Shown: positions 8,579 through 18,790 of the stretch, in pieces
Numbering within the stretch: position 1 is the stretch's first letter
Layout of the letters: every line of letters starts with the position of its first letter
The notes under the pieces: generated by a model
The model's input: the letters and a program-made list of their open reading frames with translations, nothing else
Database searches by the model: none
Told to the model about the DNA's origin: nothing
Assembly: GCA_020638555.1 (NCBI GenBank)
Contig: JACKII010000007.1
Location: forward strand, 1-64,000
DNA from: Alphaproteobacteria bacterium
GTDB taxonomy: Bacteria > Pseudomonadota > Alphaproteobacteria > Bin95
Length of the DNA: 64,000 bases
Direction of reading: 5' to 3'
Translations under genes and position numbers: made by a program

Positions 8579-9070
8579 TCATCCTACTCCCGCGATTTCG
8601 GTTTCGGTGTAGTCCATCGCCAAATCGCGGGCGATGGTGTCATAGTCAATGTAATGGGCCAGGTGCTCGGGGATTTGACCGAATAGCCCTTCATCGACGA
8701 ATTGCTCCGCCAGTTCGCGCATGGTCACCCCTTCGTAAATATCGATATCGAAGGCCTCCGGGTCGGCTTCCTTCGGATCGATGGCATAGCCAAGCTCTGC
8801 GCCTGCGATGATCAGAACCCGCTTTTCGTGTTCATCCAGCCCTTCGGCCAATTCGATAAAGGCAGCGATATTCCCCTGATGGATGCCGATGGCGCTTGCC
8901 AGCGCCGCGTCAATCGCCTCGCCATCGATGAACTGGATTTCAAACTCTTCGACGCGCTGGCCGTAATCGTTTCTGGCCTTGGCAGCCCTTTCGGCGAACT
9001 CCTCACCGCTCTCAAAATAAAAGCCGGTCGCTGAAATGTCATAGGGCTGTGCAAAGAAAGTCATGGTCAT
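8579..9070 (-). CDS. ardA: ArdA antirestriction protein
   Basis: ArdA is a DNA-mimic protein that blocks type I restriction enzymes and protects incoming mobile DNA. 163 residues, full length for the family: FFAQPYDISATGFYFES at the start, RNDYGQRVEEFEIQFIDGE, then FDIDIYEGVTMRELAEQFVDEGLFG and HYIDYDTIARDLAMDYTETEIAG. It is strongly acidic as expected. I chose the ATG at 9070 because GAGGAG lies nine bases before it; an ATG two codons later is possible. The gene is intact. A 3' remnant of a second copy lies at 5461. Confidence 0.93.
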   Translation of the reverse strand: MTMTFFAQPYDISATGFYFESGEEFAERAAKARNDYGQRVEEFEIQFIDGEAIDAALASAIGIHQGNIAAFIELAEGLDEHEKRVLIIAGAELGYAIDPKEADPEAFDIDIYEGVTMRELAEQFVDEGLFGQIPEHLAHYIDYDTIARDLAMDYTETEIAGVG

Positions 9071-9121
9071 TGGTTTTCTCCTCATAGGGGTTGGGTTGCT
9101 GCTGCAACCCTTGGCCCTCAT

Positions 9122-9640
9122 CGCCGAGGCTGGGGTGCAAGCGGAGAAAAATCGGCGAAAGAAAATCTGCGTTGTTGGGGGCGACCTTCAGGGGAACCAG
9201 CAACGCAATTTTCTGTTCGATCTATTTTGTTCGAAGTGCGCCGGGGCGGAGCCCCCAGGAAGGAGAGACAATGTGCGGCCCGCCGGGCTGCTCCCTTTGA
9301 ATGCGCGAGGGGTCGAAGCCGCAGGGCTAAGACATGCAAAGCACAGGCTCAGTTTACGAGCACCCGGACGGAACGGCGCGCTATGCAGCTTGATAGCGAA
9401 ACAACGTCTGAAAACTTAAGGATTGATCTAGATTGCGCACGGTTGGTGGGGTAAAAGCTTATATAGTGGAGGAAAAAGGGAAACCCCTACATGAGGTATG
9501 CTGAAAAGAATCCGGCATCGGTTCGGCATTGGTCGATCGGAGAGACTAAAGCGGTCAGAAGGCGGAGCTCGGTGTCTCGAGACAGGGGCAGCTCTGAGAA
9601 TAAATTTGTCTATGACTTTGAAACAATGGTAGATTGTCGG
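9122..9640. other. region between ardA and the defence island
   Basis: About 520 bases without a convincing gene. The first part contains the ardA leader. A short frame ending GSVYEHPDGTARYAA near 9390 may be the tail of a lost gene. AT-rich sequence near 9440-9490 (AAAGCTTATATAGTGGAGG) could hold the promoter of the methyltransferase operon, but no clear -35/-10 pair is seen. Confidence 0.35.
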
Positions 9641-9643
9641 CAA

Positions 9644-10694
9644 ATGAATTTTAAAGATATTCGAGCGATTGATCTGTTTTGTGGTGCCGGTGGTCTGACT
9701 TATGGACTTGAAGAGGCTGGCTTGACTGTAGTAGAAGGCGTCGATATCGACGAATATTGCAGGTACCCTTTTGAAAAGAATACGGAATCGAGATTTATTT
9801 GTAAGGACGTTCGAGAATATACCGCTAACGAAGCAGAGGCGGCGTGGGCAGGGGCGGACATTCGCGTTTTGGTTGGATGTGCTCCATGTCAGCCGTTTCT
9901 ACATACACACAGGGACCACGGGGAGCCATAAACAACGTTGGGTACTGCTACGAAGATTCGCCGAACTCGTAGATGAGACAAACCCGGATATCGTATCTAT
10001 GGAGAATGTAACTCCCCTTCAAGGTACGGCGATGTTCCGACAGTTCGTGAGAAAACTCACGGCTGCTGGGTACGAAGTAGAGTACGGGCCTGTTGACTGT
10101 CGACATTATGGAGCGGCTCAAACTAGAAGACGATTAGTGTTGCTCGCATCGCGATTGGGGCCGATCACATTAATGAAGCCCACTCATCCGAATGAAAACG
10201 ACTGGACAACCGTACGCGAGACGATCGAGAGCCTGCCGCCACTGGGTGCAGGAGACGTCGACGCGGTAGATGGCCTTCATCGAACGAGTCGTCTTTCCGA
10301 GTTGAACATGAAACGGATCAAGGTCTCCAGGCCTGGCGGGACTTGGCGTGACTGGCCAAAAGAGTTAGTTGCAAAATGTCACTTGAAAGAATCCGGAAAG
10401 ACATACCCAGGCGTGTATGGACGAATGGAATGGGATAAACCGTCCCCGACCATCACGGGACAATGCTTCGGGTTTGGTAACGGACGGTTCGGACATCCAG
10501 AGCAGGATCGCGCTCTGTCGTTACGAGAAGCCGCGCTGCTTCAGACGTTTCCTCGAGATTACGAATTCGTTCCTAGGAGTGCGCCTTTTCCTGGAATGAA
10601 GCACGTCGGGCGTATGATTGGAAACGCCGTTCCTCCCCTGTTAGGCCGCGTCATAGGCGCAAGCATCCGAGACCATTTACAGAGCTACGCGTGA
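9644..10694 (+). CDS. DNA (cytosine-5) methyltransferase, one frameshift
   Basis: It transfers methyl groups from S-adenosylmethionine to cytosine C5. Motifs in order: I IDLFCGAGGL, IV CAPCQPF with the catalytic Cys, VI MENV, VIII QTRRRL, a target-recognition part (GVYGRMEWDKPSPTITG, GFGNGRFGHP), X GNAVPP. A shift near 9898, just after the catalytic motif, splits the frame (HTHRDHGEP stop; the true continuation is SHKQRWVLLRRFAELVDE). About 350 residues. The ATG at 9644 gives MNFKDIRAIDL; an upstream ATG at 9491 adds an unlikely basic stretch. The sigma factor starts five bases after the stop, so they form one operon. In this setting it is the candidate self-marking enzyme. Confidence 0.9.
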
Positions 10695-10698
10695 TGCT

Positions 10699-11848
10699 AT
10701 GGCAGAAGCATTTTCAAGTTCTGACCTATTCGAAAGGACATTAGAGGACCTTTCAGACGATGCTGAATCCTCCGGAAACGTGCTTTCTAGGGAAGCTGTT
10801 GATCGGCTCTATCTTCGAAGAAACATCGCCCCAGATCAGGCGATCGCTATCGAAAAGGCACTTAGAGCCTGAAGGCATAACGATCGCGGAAGACACGTCG
10901 AATACCGATGACAGCTCTATACCGAGAGCGTCGCCGCACAGGGTATTCAACTGCTCTGGATCATCTTTTGGCATCCGCTCGTGCTTATCCTCTACTTAAC
11001 GAGGATGAAGAAGCAGCGTGCGGCGAAGCAATTCAGAGAGCGCTGAGAGTATCAGAGCTTGATCCGGAACAACGTACCGAAATTGACGAACGCGTGTTAG
11101 CCGCAGGAGAGAAGGCGCGCGCGTCAAACTCATCAAATCCAATATTCGTCTGGTTGCTAAGTTCGTATTCGAGCGCCGAATGCGCAATCGGCACGATGCG
11201 GACGATCTCGTTCAGATGGGGCTGATGGGATTGATGCGAGCGGCGGAGAAGTTCGACCCAGACTATGGCTGTCGATTTAGCACATACGCAAGTTGGTGGA
11301 TTAGACAGGGGGTCCATCGTGGGATTGCCAACGATGCTCGCACTATCAGAGTGCCAGTTCATATACTGGAAAGAATCTCAAAATTCAGGAGGACACGGAA
11401 CGCCCTTGGTCTGATTACCGACAATTCAGGAACGGCGGTTCGTAAGATCGCTGAAGCGCTGGGCTGGAGCGATGCTTTCACCGCAAGAATCGCACAAATT
11501 GCCGAGATGCGGACTGTGTCCCTAGAAGATAGCGTAGGACCAGACCAAGGCATCACGCTCGCGGATTTGGTGCCGGACACGAAACCCGGCCCAGAAGAGA
11601 TCGCTATTTCGAACGACACCTTCCAAAGCGTGAGATCAATTATTGAAGAGCTAAACGACGATCGATTGAAGGATATCATCACGCGGAGATTTGGGCTCGA
11701 CGGCACAGAGGAGACGCTTCAATCGATTGGTGAGAGTTACGGCATCACGCGCGAACGAATTCGACAGCTCGAAGAAAAGGCACTGGGCAGCCTGAGACGG
11801 CTCGCCATCAAGAGAAGACTTGGCAATTCTAAAGGTATTTTGCGATGA
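10699..11848 (+). CDS. RpoD-like sigma-70 factor inside the defence island, frameshifted
   Basis: Sigma factors direct RNA polymerase to promoters. The product, about 380 residues when joined, starts MAEAFSSSDLFERTL and has a region-1.1-like helix set (LSREAVDRLYLRRNIAPDQAIAIEKAL). Then come region 1.2 (ARAYPLLNEDEEAACGEAI), region 2 (RLVAKFVFERR, DADDLVQMGLMGLMRAAEKFD, RFSTYASWWIRQGVHRGI), region 3, and region 4.2 (TLQSIGESYGITRERIRQLEEKAL). All DNA-binding parts of a group 1/2 sigma are present. Shifts lie near 10868, 10910 and 11128. Its ATG is five bases past the methyltransferase stop and its TGA overlaps the next ATG (ATGA), so it is fully embedded in the operon. It is not the housekeeping rpoD, being far diverged. 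Confidence 0.85.
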
Positions 11849-14800
11849 ATTTATCTGAACTGACTACGGACAAATACCTATCAGCGGAGAAAATGCGTCG
11901 ATTGGTTGGCCTCAAGGGTACATGCCGATGCTTCAGGTGCGTCGAAATCCTCTAGCGAGACCGATCCGCGCGGTAAGTATTGGCTTGGGCGATTGGCTCC
12001 TCGGAACGAAATCGCGCAATCTGCACTTGGGGATCGAGCGGAGCGGCTGGAGCCTTGCGCTGTCGGTGTCCGCTTCCTCATTGATCCGAATGATGCAAAT
12101 CAGTCTTTCCGTATAAATGCCAAGTTCCGCGTTTGGCATCGCCCGAGCGGGAATTCCCAGTGGACTAAATCAGAACCGGTGCAGTTCGAGACGGTGATCT
12201 CGCCCGGTCTCGGCGCTCTTGAACAGGGCTTAGCCCTTCGGCCTTTCACAGAAGCGTTATCTACTTATTGTGCGGGGTTGGAGGCCGAAATTAGGCTAGA
12301 ATGTTCGAGGAATCAAAGTGGTCGACTTGAGATAGTTGCAGAACTCGTCAACGAATCGGACCATGACCACCCAATATCGGGGAACGGTTTGTAAGGGCAG
12401 GTTGTTCGAAGCAACGCTCGCGATCAAACCGGAAAAACCATTGATTTCGTACTTGATGCCTTACCTGACAGTTTTCGCTACGACCGCTGTGTCCCAGCAT
12501 ATGGTATCAATTGTGGCGTCAGATGGGGAAGTGGCGGATTCAGAAACGATTGATCTACCAGGAGTTCGACAAGCGACGACCGATATTCTGGACGGTCGAT
12601 GATGAAGAGCCTGACCTAAGCTTCGCGCAGTTAGCGAGCGACCTCTCCCCTCTTGCGAGGCACTAGCAAAGGCCCATGCTAAATGGGGGAAGTCGCATGG
12701 GACCCAAAAGCAGTACGAAGCGCCACTGCTGATTGGTCCGAGCACATGGCTACTCATTTCAAGACTGAGAAAACGGTTATGAAGAAGAAAAAGGAACGAT
12801 TGGAACGAGGTATAGCATTATTTAAAAGCGACGAGCGATTGTCGCGGGCATTCATGTTGATGAACGAGGCAATGGCGCTCTCTACGTGCGACGCTGAAGG
12901 GCAAGCGAAGTATGATTCCTGGCGGCCTTTCAAGTCGGCTTCTTACTTGCGAACTTGGATTCGTGTATCGGAAAAGAAACAGACATAGTGGACATTGTTT
13001 GGTTTCCGACCGGCGGAGGAAAAACCGAAACTTATCTCGGACTTATACTTACCGCCGCATTTTACGACCGAATGCGAGGCAAGACCACCGGCATCACCGC
13101 ATGGTCGCGTTTTCCCCTACGTCTGCTTTCTTTGCAACAAACTCAGCGATTTGCAAAATGCCCTTGCTGCAGCCGAAATTGTGCGAAGCCGCTACGATCT
13201 AGGAGGTGACGCGTTCGGCCTCGGATTCTTGATCAGGGGCACCTCGACGCCAAATGACATCAAAGACACGCGTTCTGTTAAGGAACAGGGACAGTGGGAC
13301 TTCGAAGACGCAGATATGCCGGAACGTCTGCGCATGTTGAAAAACTGCCCTTTCTGCAAACGCGATACGATCGCCATGAAGTTCAGGCGCAAGTTTTGGC
13401 GCGTAGAACATCGATGCACTAACGAAATTGCCATTGGGGCCGAAAGACCCGCTACCAATTTGGGTCGTAGATTCGGAGTTTGGCGCTATTTGCCAACGGT
13501 CGTCGTTGGCACATTGGATAAAGCAGCCGGTATTGCTTTCCAAACTAACATGCGCGGCATGGTCGCCGCTCTAACGGCTACTGTCCAGAGCCCGAGCACG
13601 GGCACACACCTATGCGGTTAGATTTGGGCGACCCCATGGCTGTCTACACCCGCGCTGCAACACACCTACGGGCCCCCCTCCCCGGACGCCCGGCTTTACG
13701 GAGTTACGTACCGCCTCAAGACGAGTTACATCTCCTGAGGGACAATCTAGGAGCCTGTTGACGCTCACTACGAAGCCTTGTTCGACCATTTTCAAAAGGA
13801 GCTTTCGGACAGCACGCCAAAAATCTTAGCCTCATCGGCAACGCTCTCCGGTTACCAAAGGCAATCGGAGGTTCTGTATCGTCGCCAAGCCCGTGTTTTT
13901 CCGCAGCCGGAACCGAAAGCCGGGAACGGTTTTTGGTCGGGGCCCGACGAAAAGTCTATGCGACGCTTCTTGGCTGTTGCTCCGCGCGGACAAACTATTG
14001 AGTACGCCTTAGACAGGATGGCGGTGTCTTTGCAAACCGCGATCAGGGAGAACCGAGACAACCCTACAACCGTGGCTCCGACGTTCGGCGTCGATCCAAG
14101 CATGGTAACTTGGCTTGTCGACCTCTACGGTACTAACGTAATTTATGGCAACACTTTGCGCGATTTGGATGCCGTCGAGGCGTTCTGCCGAGACGCAGTG
14201 GGGCGACATTCCCGATCCACCTCCGCAGGTCGTTTCTCTAACCGGACGAACGCCTTTTGAAGACGTTTCAAGCGTGTTGGATCGCTTAGAAAGACCTGAT
14301 CCGGACTTTTCAAAAAGGGTTCATGTCATAGCGGCCTCATCCATGATGAGCCACGGGTCGACGTCGATAGATTAAACGTGATGACGATGCTCGGCTTGCC
14401 GTTGACGACCGCCGAATTCATTCAAGCGACAGCACGGGTCAGGAGAACCTGGCCATCCCTTGTATTCGTCGTCCATAAAATCGCGCGCGAACGAGATGCC
14501 AGCGTGTATCGCTTGTTTCCGCAATATGTAGACCAGGGTGACAGATTCGTTGAGCCTATACCCATCACGGGCAAGAGCCGGAGAGTTTTGGAGCGTACGA
14601 TGCCTGGCCTGGCTTTTGCGCGAATTCTAATGATGCATCAACCGAATGCAGGGACTAGCCTTTGGAAGGCCACCAACTGCGAAGCTATCTCTCCAGTGTA
14701 CCAGATTTTGGGAAGGAAGAGATCGCTGCTATTTGCAACATGTCTTGGGTACGACACAGCAGACACGCGCTCACTAATGAAAGACGTGGAAAACTGGTAC

Positions 14801-14936
14801 GATCGTTTTGTATCCAATATTGAGGACCCGGCAAACGGCAGTGAATGGTCAAACGATTTGGGTCCCAGGGCAAGCCTATGCTATCGCTTCGCGACGTAGA
14901 AGAACAAGTGCCGGTTTGGGGAGCGATCCACAATGA
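11845..14936 (+). CDS. drmA: DrmA-like SF2 helicase of a DISARM-type system, many frameshifts
   Basis: About 1,000 residues if joined. The N-terminal region (GLKG..., WLGRLAPRNEIAQSALGD, ERLEPCAVGVRFLID, LDALPDSFRYDRCVPAYGINC) is the long pre-helicase part. A stretch YDSWRPFQVGFLLANLDS precedes Walker A DIVWFPTGGGKTETYLGL (near 13000) and FPLRLLSLQQTQRF. Then come a Cys4 zinc site (CPFCKRD...HRC), LPTVVVGTLDKAAGIAFQ, the DEAH-type box QDELHLLRDNLG (near 13717), SSATL, SHGVDVDRLN and EFIQATARVRR. This order is that of DrmA. At least eight single-base shifts divide it. The start overlaps the sigma stop. The stop overlaps the DrmB start at 14933. Confidence 0.82.
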
Positions 14937-16658
14937 AGGACAGCCGGAGTGCATCACAGGTTCTTTTCGGATTGCTACCGCAACAAACGATCGACGCGAA
15001 AGGAGGAGTGTGGAAAGTCGCCCGCTGGGTAACAGAGGCCGCCCACGGCGTCGACCTAGATGAACTCAGAAGGGCGCTGGAACGTGCTATCGCGCCTTGG
15101 GCGAACACTACGCCTCCGATGGACGGTGGTTTCATTCAGGCGATAAGATCGGGGCGTCCGATCCGGGTAGAGACGTTGGATCGACACGACGGCGTGAGGT
15201 AGCTCCATTCCCAAAGAGATGGCGGTGCAAGAACCGACAATGCAACAGGCTTCATAAATCGCCGCGAGCGAGGTGTCAGTGCGGATCGAATGGACCACAC
15301 GGTCAATTGCCCTTCGTATTGTTCCACGATGCCTGCGGTGAAATCAGAGAGCCCTATTATCCCGAGTGCCGTGACCACAATCAGGTAAGGATGGATCTTC
15401 CCGGCACGACAGATCTATCCGAGATCAGGCTGTCATGCCCTGTTTGTCATCGAGACTTGGGACGACCTTTCCTGAACACGACGTGCCAATGTGGACTCAA
15501 TGGTCCTCGCAAAGGCCAAATGATGGAGTTTGGCGTTCACAGAAGCGCCGCTGTGTACACCCCCCGATCTATAGTCATCGTCAATCCTCCTTCGAAACAA
15601 CAGATGCGGGAACTCGTTCAGGCGGGTGGCGCTCCCGCTGCATTGACCTGGTTAGCGGACGGAATGAAGGCTGACTGGATCGACAAAGTCGAAGGTGCCA
15701 AAGCTGCTTCGCTCAGGCGAGAGCTTCTCGATCGAGGTCTTGATCCAGCAACCGTGGACCAGATGATGGCCTCCTCGAACCCTATCCGAGAGCGCCGCCG
15801 CACGGGTCGAAGCTTCGCCCACGGTAATTGAAGAAGCGCAAAACGAAGCGGCGGCAATCGCTTTGGCGATGTCTAAAACACGGTTGACGATTCAAAGAAT
15901 GGCCGCGGACGCTAGAGATGACATCCGACAAAAATATGAAAATACATATCCGGCGGCACTCGGGAAGCAGGGTATAGACCGGATTGATCTCGTGGAGAGT
16001 TTTCCGGTTTTGACAGGACAATATGGATACACTCGAGGCGATCAAGAGCCCGGACGTTCCAGGCTTAGGGCGTTCGTAGAGAAGGACGGGACGTTCGTTG
16101 TTTACGGTGATCTAGCGGAGACTGAAGCTCTGGTCACACGGCTCAATCCAACCAAAGTCGCGCACTGGCTACGTGCACGCAACCATCCGATTAATGCTGA
16201 CGGACAATCCACGAACCGACTACGAAGCGATTTTGAAGGCTTTCGGAAACGATCCATATGCCTCACCAATTTTCGACGATGTTTTGACCCTCGTGCACTC
16301 CTTTTCGCATCGCACGGTCCGACACGCTTCGTTCTACGCCGGAATAGATCGAAACGCATTGTCAGAACTCTTATTTCCGTTCGGACTTGCATTCGTCACC
16401 TATGCAGTCCCACGTGGCGATTTTGTGCTCGGCGGGCTCCAAGCACTATATGAACATGATCTGCATACGCTTTTGGACAGGATTGTGAACGATGAAAGGC
16501 GGTGTCCGCTTGACCCTGGATGCTCTTCCAATCCGAACGGTGCCGCATGTACGGTATGTCTGCACCTTGGCGAACCGTCATGCAGACTCTTTAATACAAA
16601 GCTTGATAGGAATGTTCTCTTTGATCGCAACAAAGGGTATTTCCCGTTGCTGCTTTGA
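14933..16658 (+). CDS. drmB: DrmB-like DUF1998 zinc-binding protein, frameshifted
   Basis: Partner of DrmA in DISARM. When joined it has two Cys4 ribbons (RCKNRQCN...RCQCG; LSCPVC...TTCQCG) and a long helical middle. The typical segment GIDRIDLVESFPVLTGQYGYTRG with TEALVTRLNPTKVAHWL follows. The C-terminal DUF1998 core reads LTLVHSFSHRTVRHASFYAGI, LSELLFP, FVLGGLQALYEHDL, CPLDPGC and AACTVCLHLGEPSCRLFN. Shifts lie near 15090-15200, 15830, 16200. The N-terminal 90 residues are the least certain because frames compete there. The gene ends 12 bases from the convergent helicase. No DrmC-like phospholipase-D gene follows. Confidence 0.82.
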
Positions 16659-16669
16659 TCAGGGGTCGT

Positions 16670-18256
16670 TCAATGTGTCGATCCTTGTCTGGCCGTCAGG
16701 GCTACGACGTGGAGGTATGATCGAGCACGGCTGGATCCGACATAGGCGTCTCTGTCCGGTTCGGAACTCGCCGCGCTCAAGACAAGGACCACCGCCGGAG
16801 CGTCGAGGCCTTTGAAACGCGCGATCGTCTCGACCACGACGCCTTTCCCGCCAAATTTACAAAATACGGCATTGCCGACGCTCTTCTGGGCTAACTCACG
16901 AGCGATCTTGACGTCTTCACATAGGACCGCGATATCGTTCACTTCGAATCCGTCGTCAATCAACGTCGCGACGAGGTTGCAGACAAAGTCTGGTATCTCT
17001 GAGGACTTCTCTTTTGCGACCATTTCGGCATGGGACCGGTAGCGCCCAACGACGAGCCGTCCTTTCGAACGACAGCGCGCGAACCCGAGACGCAATTGGC
17101 TCGGTGTTGCGGCAATTGATCGTCAACTCGTAGGGGAACCAATCTGGCTCAGGTTCCCAATTTCGGCTCCAAAGCCGTTGGTCAGCATCGGCAAATATAT
17201 AAAATGGAGAGTCTGCATCATCGCTTAAGATCGCCAAAAGAGACTGAAGCCAATCTGATGAGAAATCTTGACCTTCATCCACTACGATAGCGTCGAAATT
17301 TTCTTCTAATACACCGCACGCCTCTATCAGCGAAATTGGCGCTTCATGCTCCACCACGCATCCGGAACGGGGGACGGAATAGCGAGGCCAGCTTTCTTCA
17401 TTACGGAGAAACAAAGGGAGTGGTAGGTCGACACCTGGACGTTTTCAAGAACTTTAGATCGTGCAAGAGCTTGGGCGAGAAGAGCATTGTAGCATACGAG
17501 CAACGTCTTATGCCCGTCTTCGGCCAACTGCGCCGCTTTCTCAGAGGCCAGCAATGTCTTGCCGGTCCCTGGGCCACCGAACACCGCCGCACGGCGCGCG
17601 CGCCGCAATCCGACGAAAGCCCGCCTTTGTTCGTCAGTCAACCGGACTGGGGCGTGCTCCGCATCGTAAGTGTCGTCGGCCAGAGTTCTGCGGACGACCA
17701 CAGTCGGCGCGAGTGCATTGACTATACGCTTCAGTTCTTTGAGCCTGAGTGCGCACTTTGGGTTCCAGTGGGAGATGATAATTTGTAGACAGCCTACTAT
17801 ATTCGTCATTCCTGACCGATCGATCACAATCTGTGGCGTTCCAGCCGGTCCCAGATTTGGCGGCACCGAAACATCAGGAAATGCGACGGCATGCATCGTC
17901 GGAATATCAAGCGACAGCGCAGTCCGAAAGCCATTTGTGGAGAGCTACCTTAGAGGCAGTTGCTTGTACGAACGGGTCCCTTAATAACGTGCATGTCGCC
18001 GCGCCTATCCTCGGACATCCAGCGACCATTATTGAGGAACACTCCGCCCCTTTACCTCCAAGACGATGGCTCCAACCGATTTCGACAACAGTATGAAATC
18101 GGCCTCTCCGTCACCCTGTCGCTTTCCTCGACGCCCTTGCCAAGCGACTGAGTGAATGACCATCCAATCGTCATCCAGGCTCTCTAGCGCCTTGGCGACT
18201 TTAATTTCGGAGGCCGGATCGAAGCCGTATGTGGGTCTGGAAATGAATTGAGCCAT
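16670..18256 (-). CDS. NERD-domain UvrD-like helicase, frameshifted
   Basis: A fusion of a nuclease-related domain and a superfamily-1 helicase, about 520 residues. The N-terminus has NERD features: LDDDWMVIHSV, GEADFILLSKSVGAIVLEVKG, with the D...E-x-K set. The middle has Walker A (FGGPGTGKTLLA), QVSTYHSL, Walker B (DAIVVDEGQDF), ADADQRLW and ELTINCRNTEPIA. The C-terminus has VETIARFKGLDAPAVVLV and VGSSRARSYLHVV. Shifts near 18030, 17350 and 17090 split it. It runs opposite to the DrmAB operon and shares a 46-base divergent promoter region with vsr. It probably belongs to the same defence island; a direct role with DrmAB is inferred from position. Confidence 0.8.
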
Positions 18257-18302
18257 AGACGCATTGTAGTGTAGTTTTGGGTAGAATGCAACAAAATCCT
18301 AT

Positions 18303-18790
18303 ATGAAAAATATAAGTGATTTAGATTTGGTCGAAAAATTCTGAAAATCGCTCAAAAATAATGAGGGCTGTGAGGCGGCGTGACACTACACCAGAAATGG
18401 CCGTTCGCCGTTTTCTTCATTCGAGAGGGTTCAGATTTAGAGTTCATAACGATAAACTTTCAGGTTCGCCCGACATTGTTTTAAAAAGTACCGCACTGCC
18501 ATTTTTGTTCACGGTTGTTTTTGGCACCGCCACCTAGGGCTGCAAAAAAGCTAGTACACCTAAGACCCGGGCAGAGTTCTGAGGGCAAAATTTGAGAGGA
18601 ACATCGCGCGCGACGCCGCGTGCGAGCACCAACTTCGAAACGATGGATGGGACGTTATCGTCGTATGGAATGCGAGACGAAGACAGAAGATGGGATAGCA
18701 GGCGTTCTCAGAGAGTTGCTGAAAGAAAAGAAGCACGAATTGAAGGAACTACGCAATGAACGAGAAATTACGGAATCCAAGTTGGACTAG
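18303..18790 (+). CDS. vsr: Vsr-type very-short-patch repair endonuclease, frameshifted
   Basis: Vsr nicks next to the T of T:G mismatches made by deamination of 5-methylcytosine, so it normally accompanies a cytosine methyltransferase, here at 9644. Joined, it reads ENRSKIMRAVRRRDTTPE, AVRRFLHSRGFRFRVHN, SGSPDIVL with the catalytic Asp, then KKYRTAIFVHGCFWHRHLGC, TPKTRAEF, AKFERNIARD and GWDVIVVWECE. These are all the family landmarks in order and spacing, about 150 residues. Shifts occur near 18345, 18485, 18548, 18580 and 18675, so no single frame shows it. The ATG at 18303 gives MKNISDLDLVEKF. Its end overlaps the HNH gene start by 35 bases. Confidence 0.8.

Noticed and set aside
9644..10694. 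Programmed frameshift after the catalytic motif of the methyltransferase
   Set aside because: No slippery heptamer or downstream stem is evident, and shifts of the same kind occur across the whole element, so error or decay is simpler.
14933..16658. A DrmC-like phospholipase-D gene after drmB
   Set aside because: No HxK(x4)D motif was found in any frame between 14.9 and 19.5 kb; the next gene is the convergent NERD helicase.
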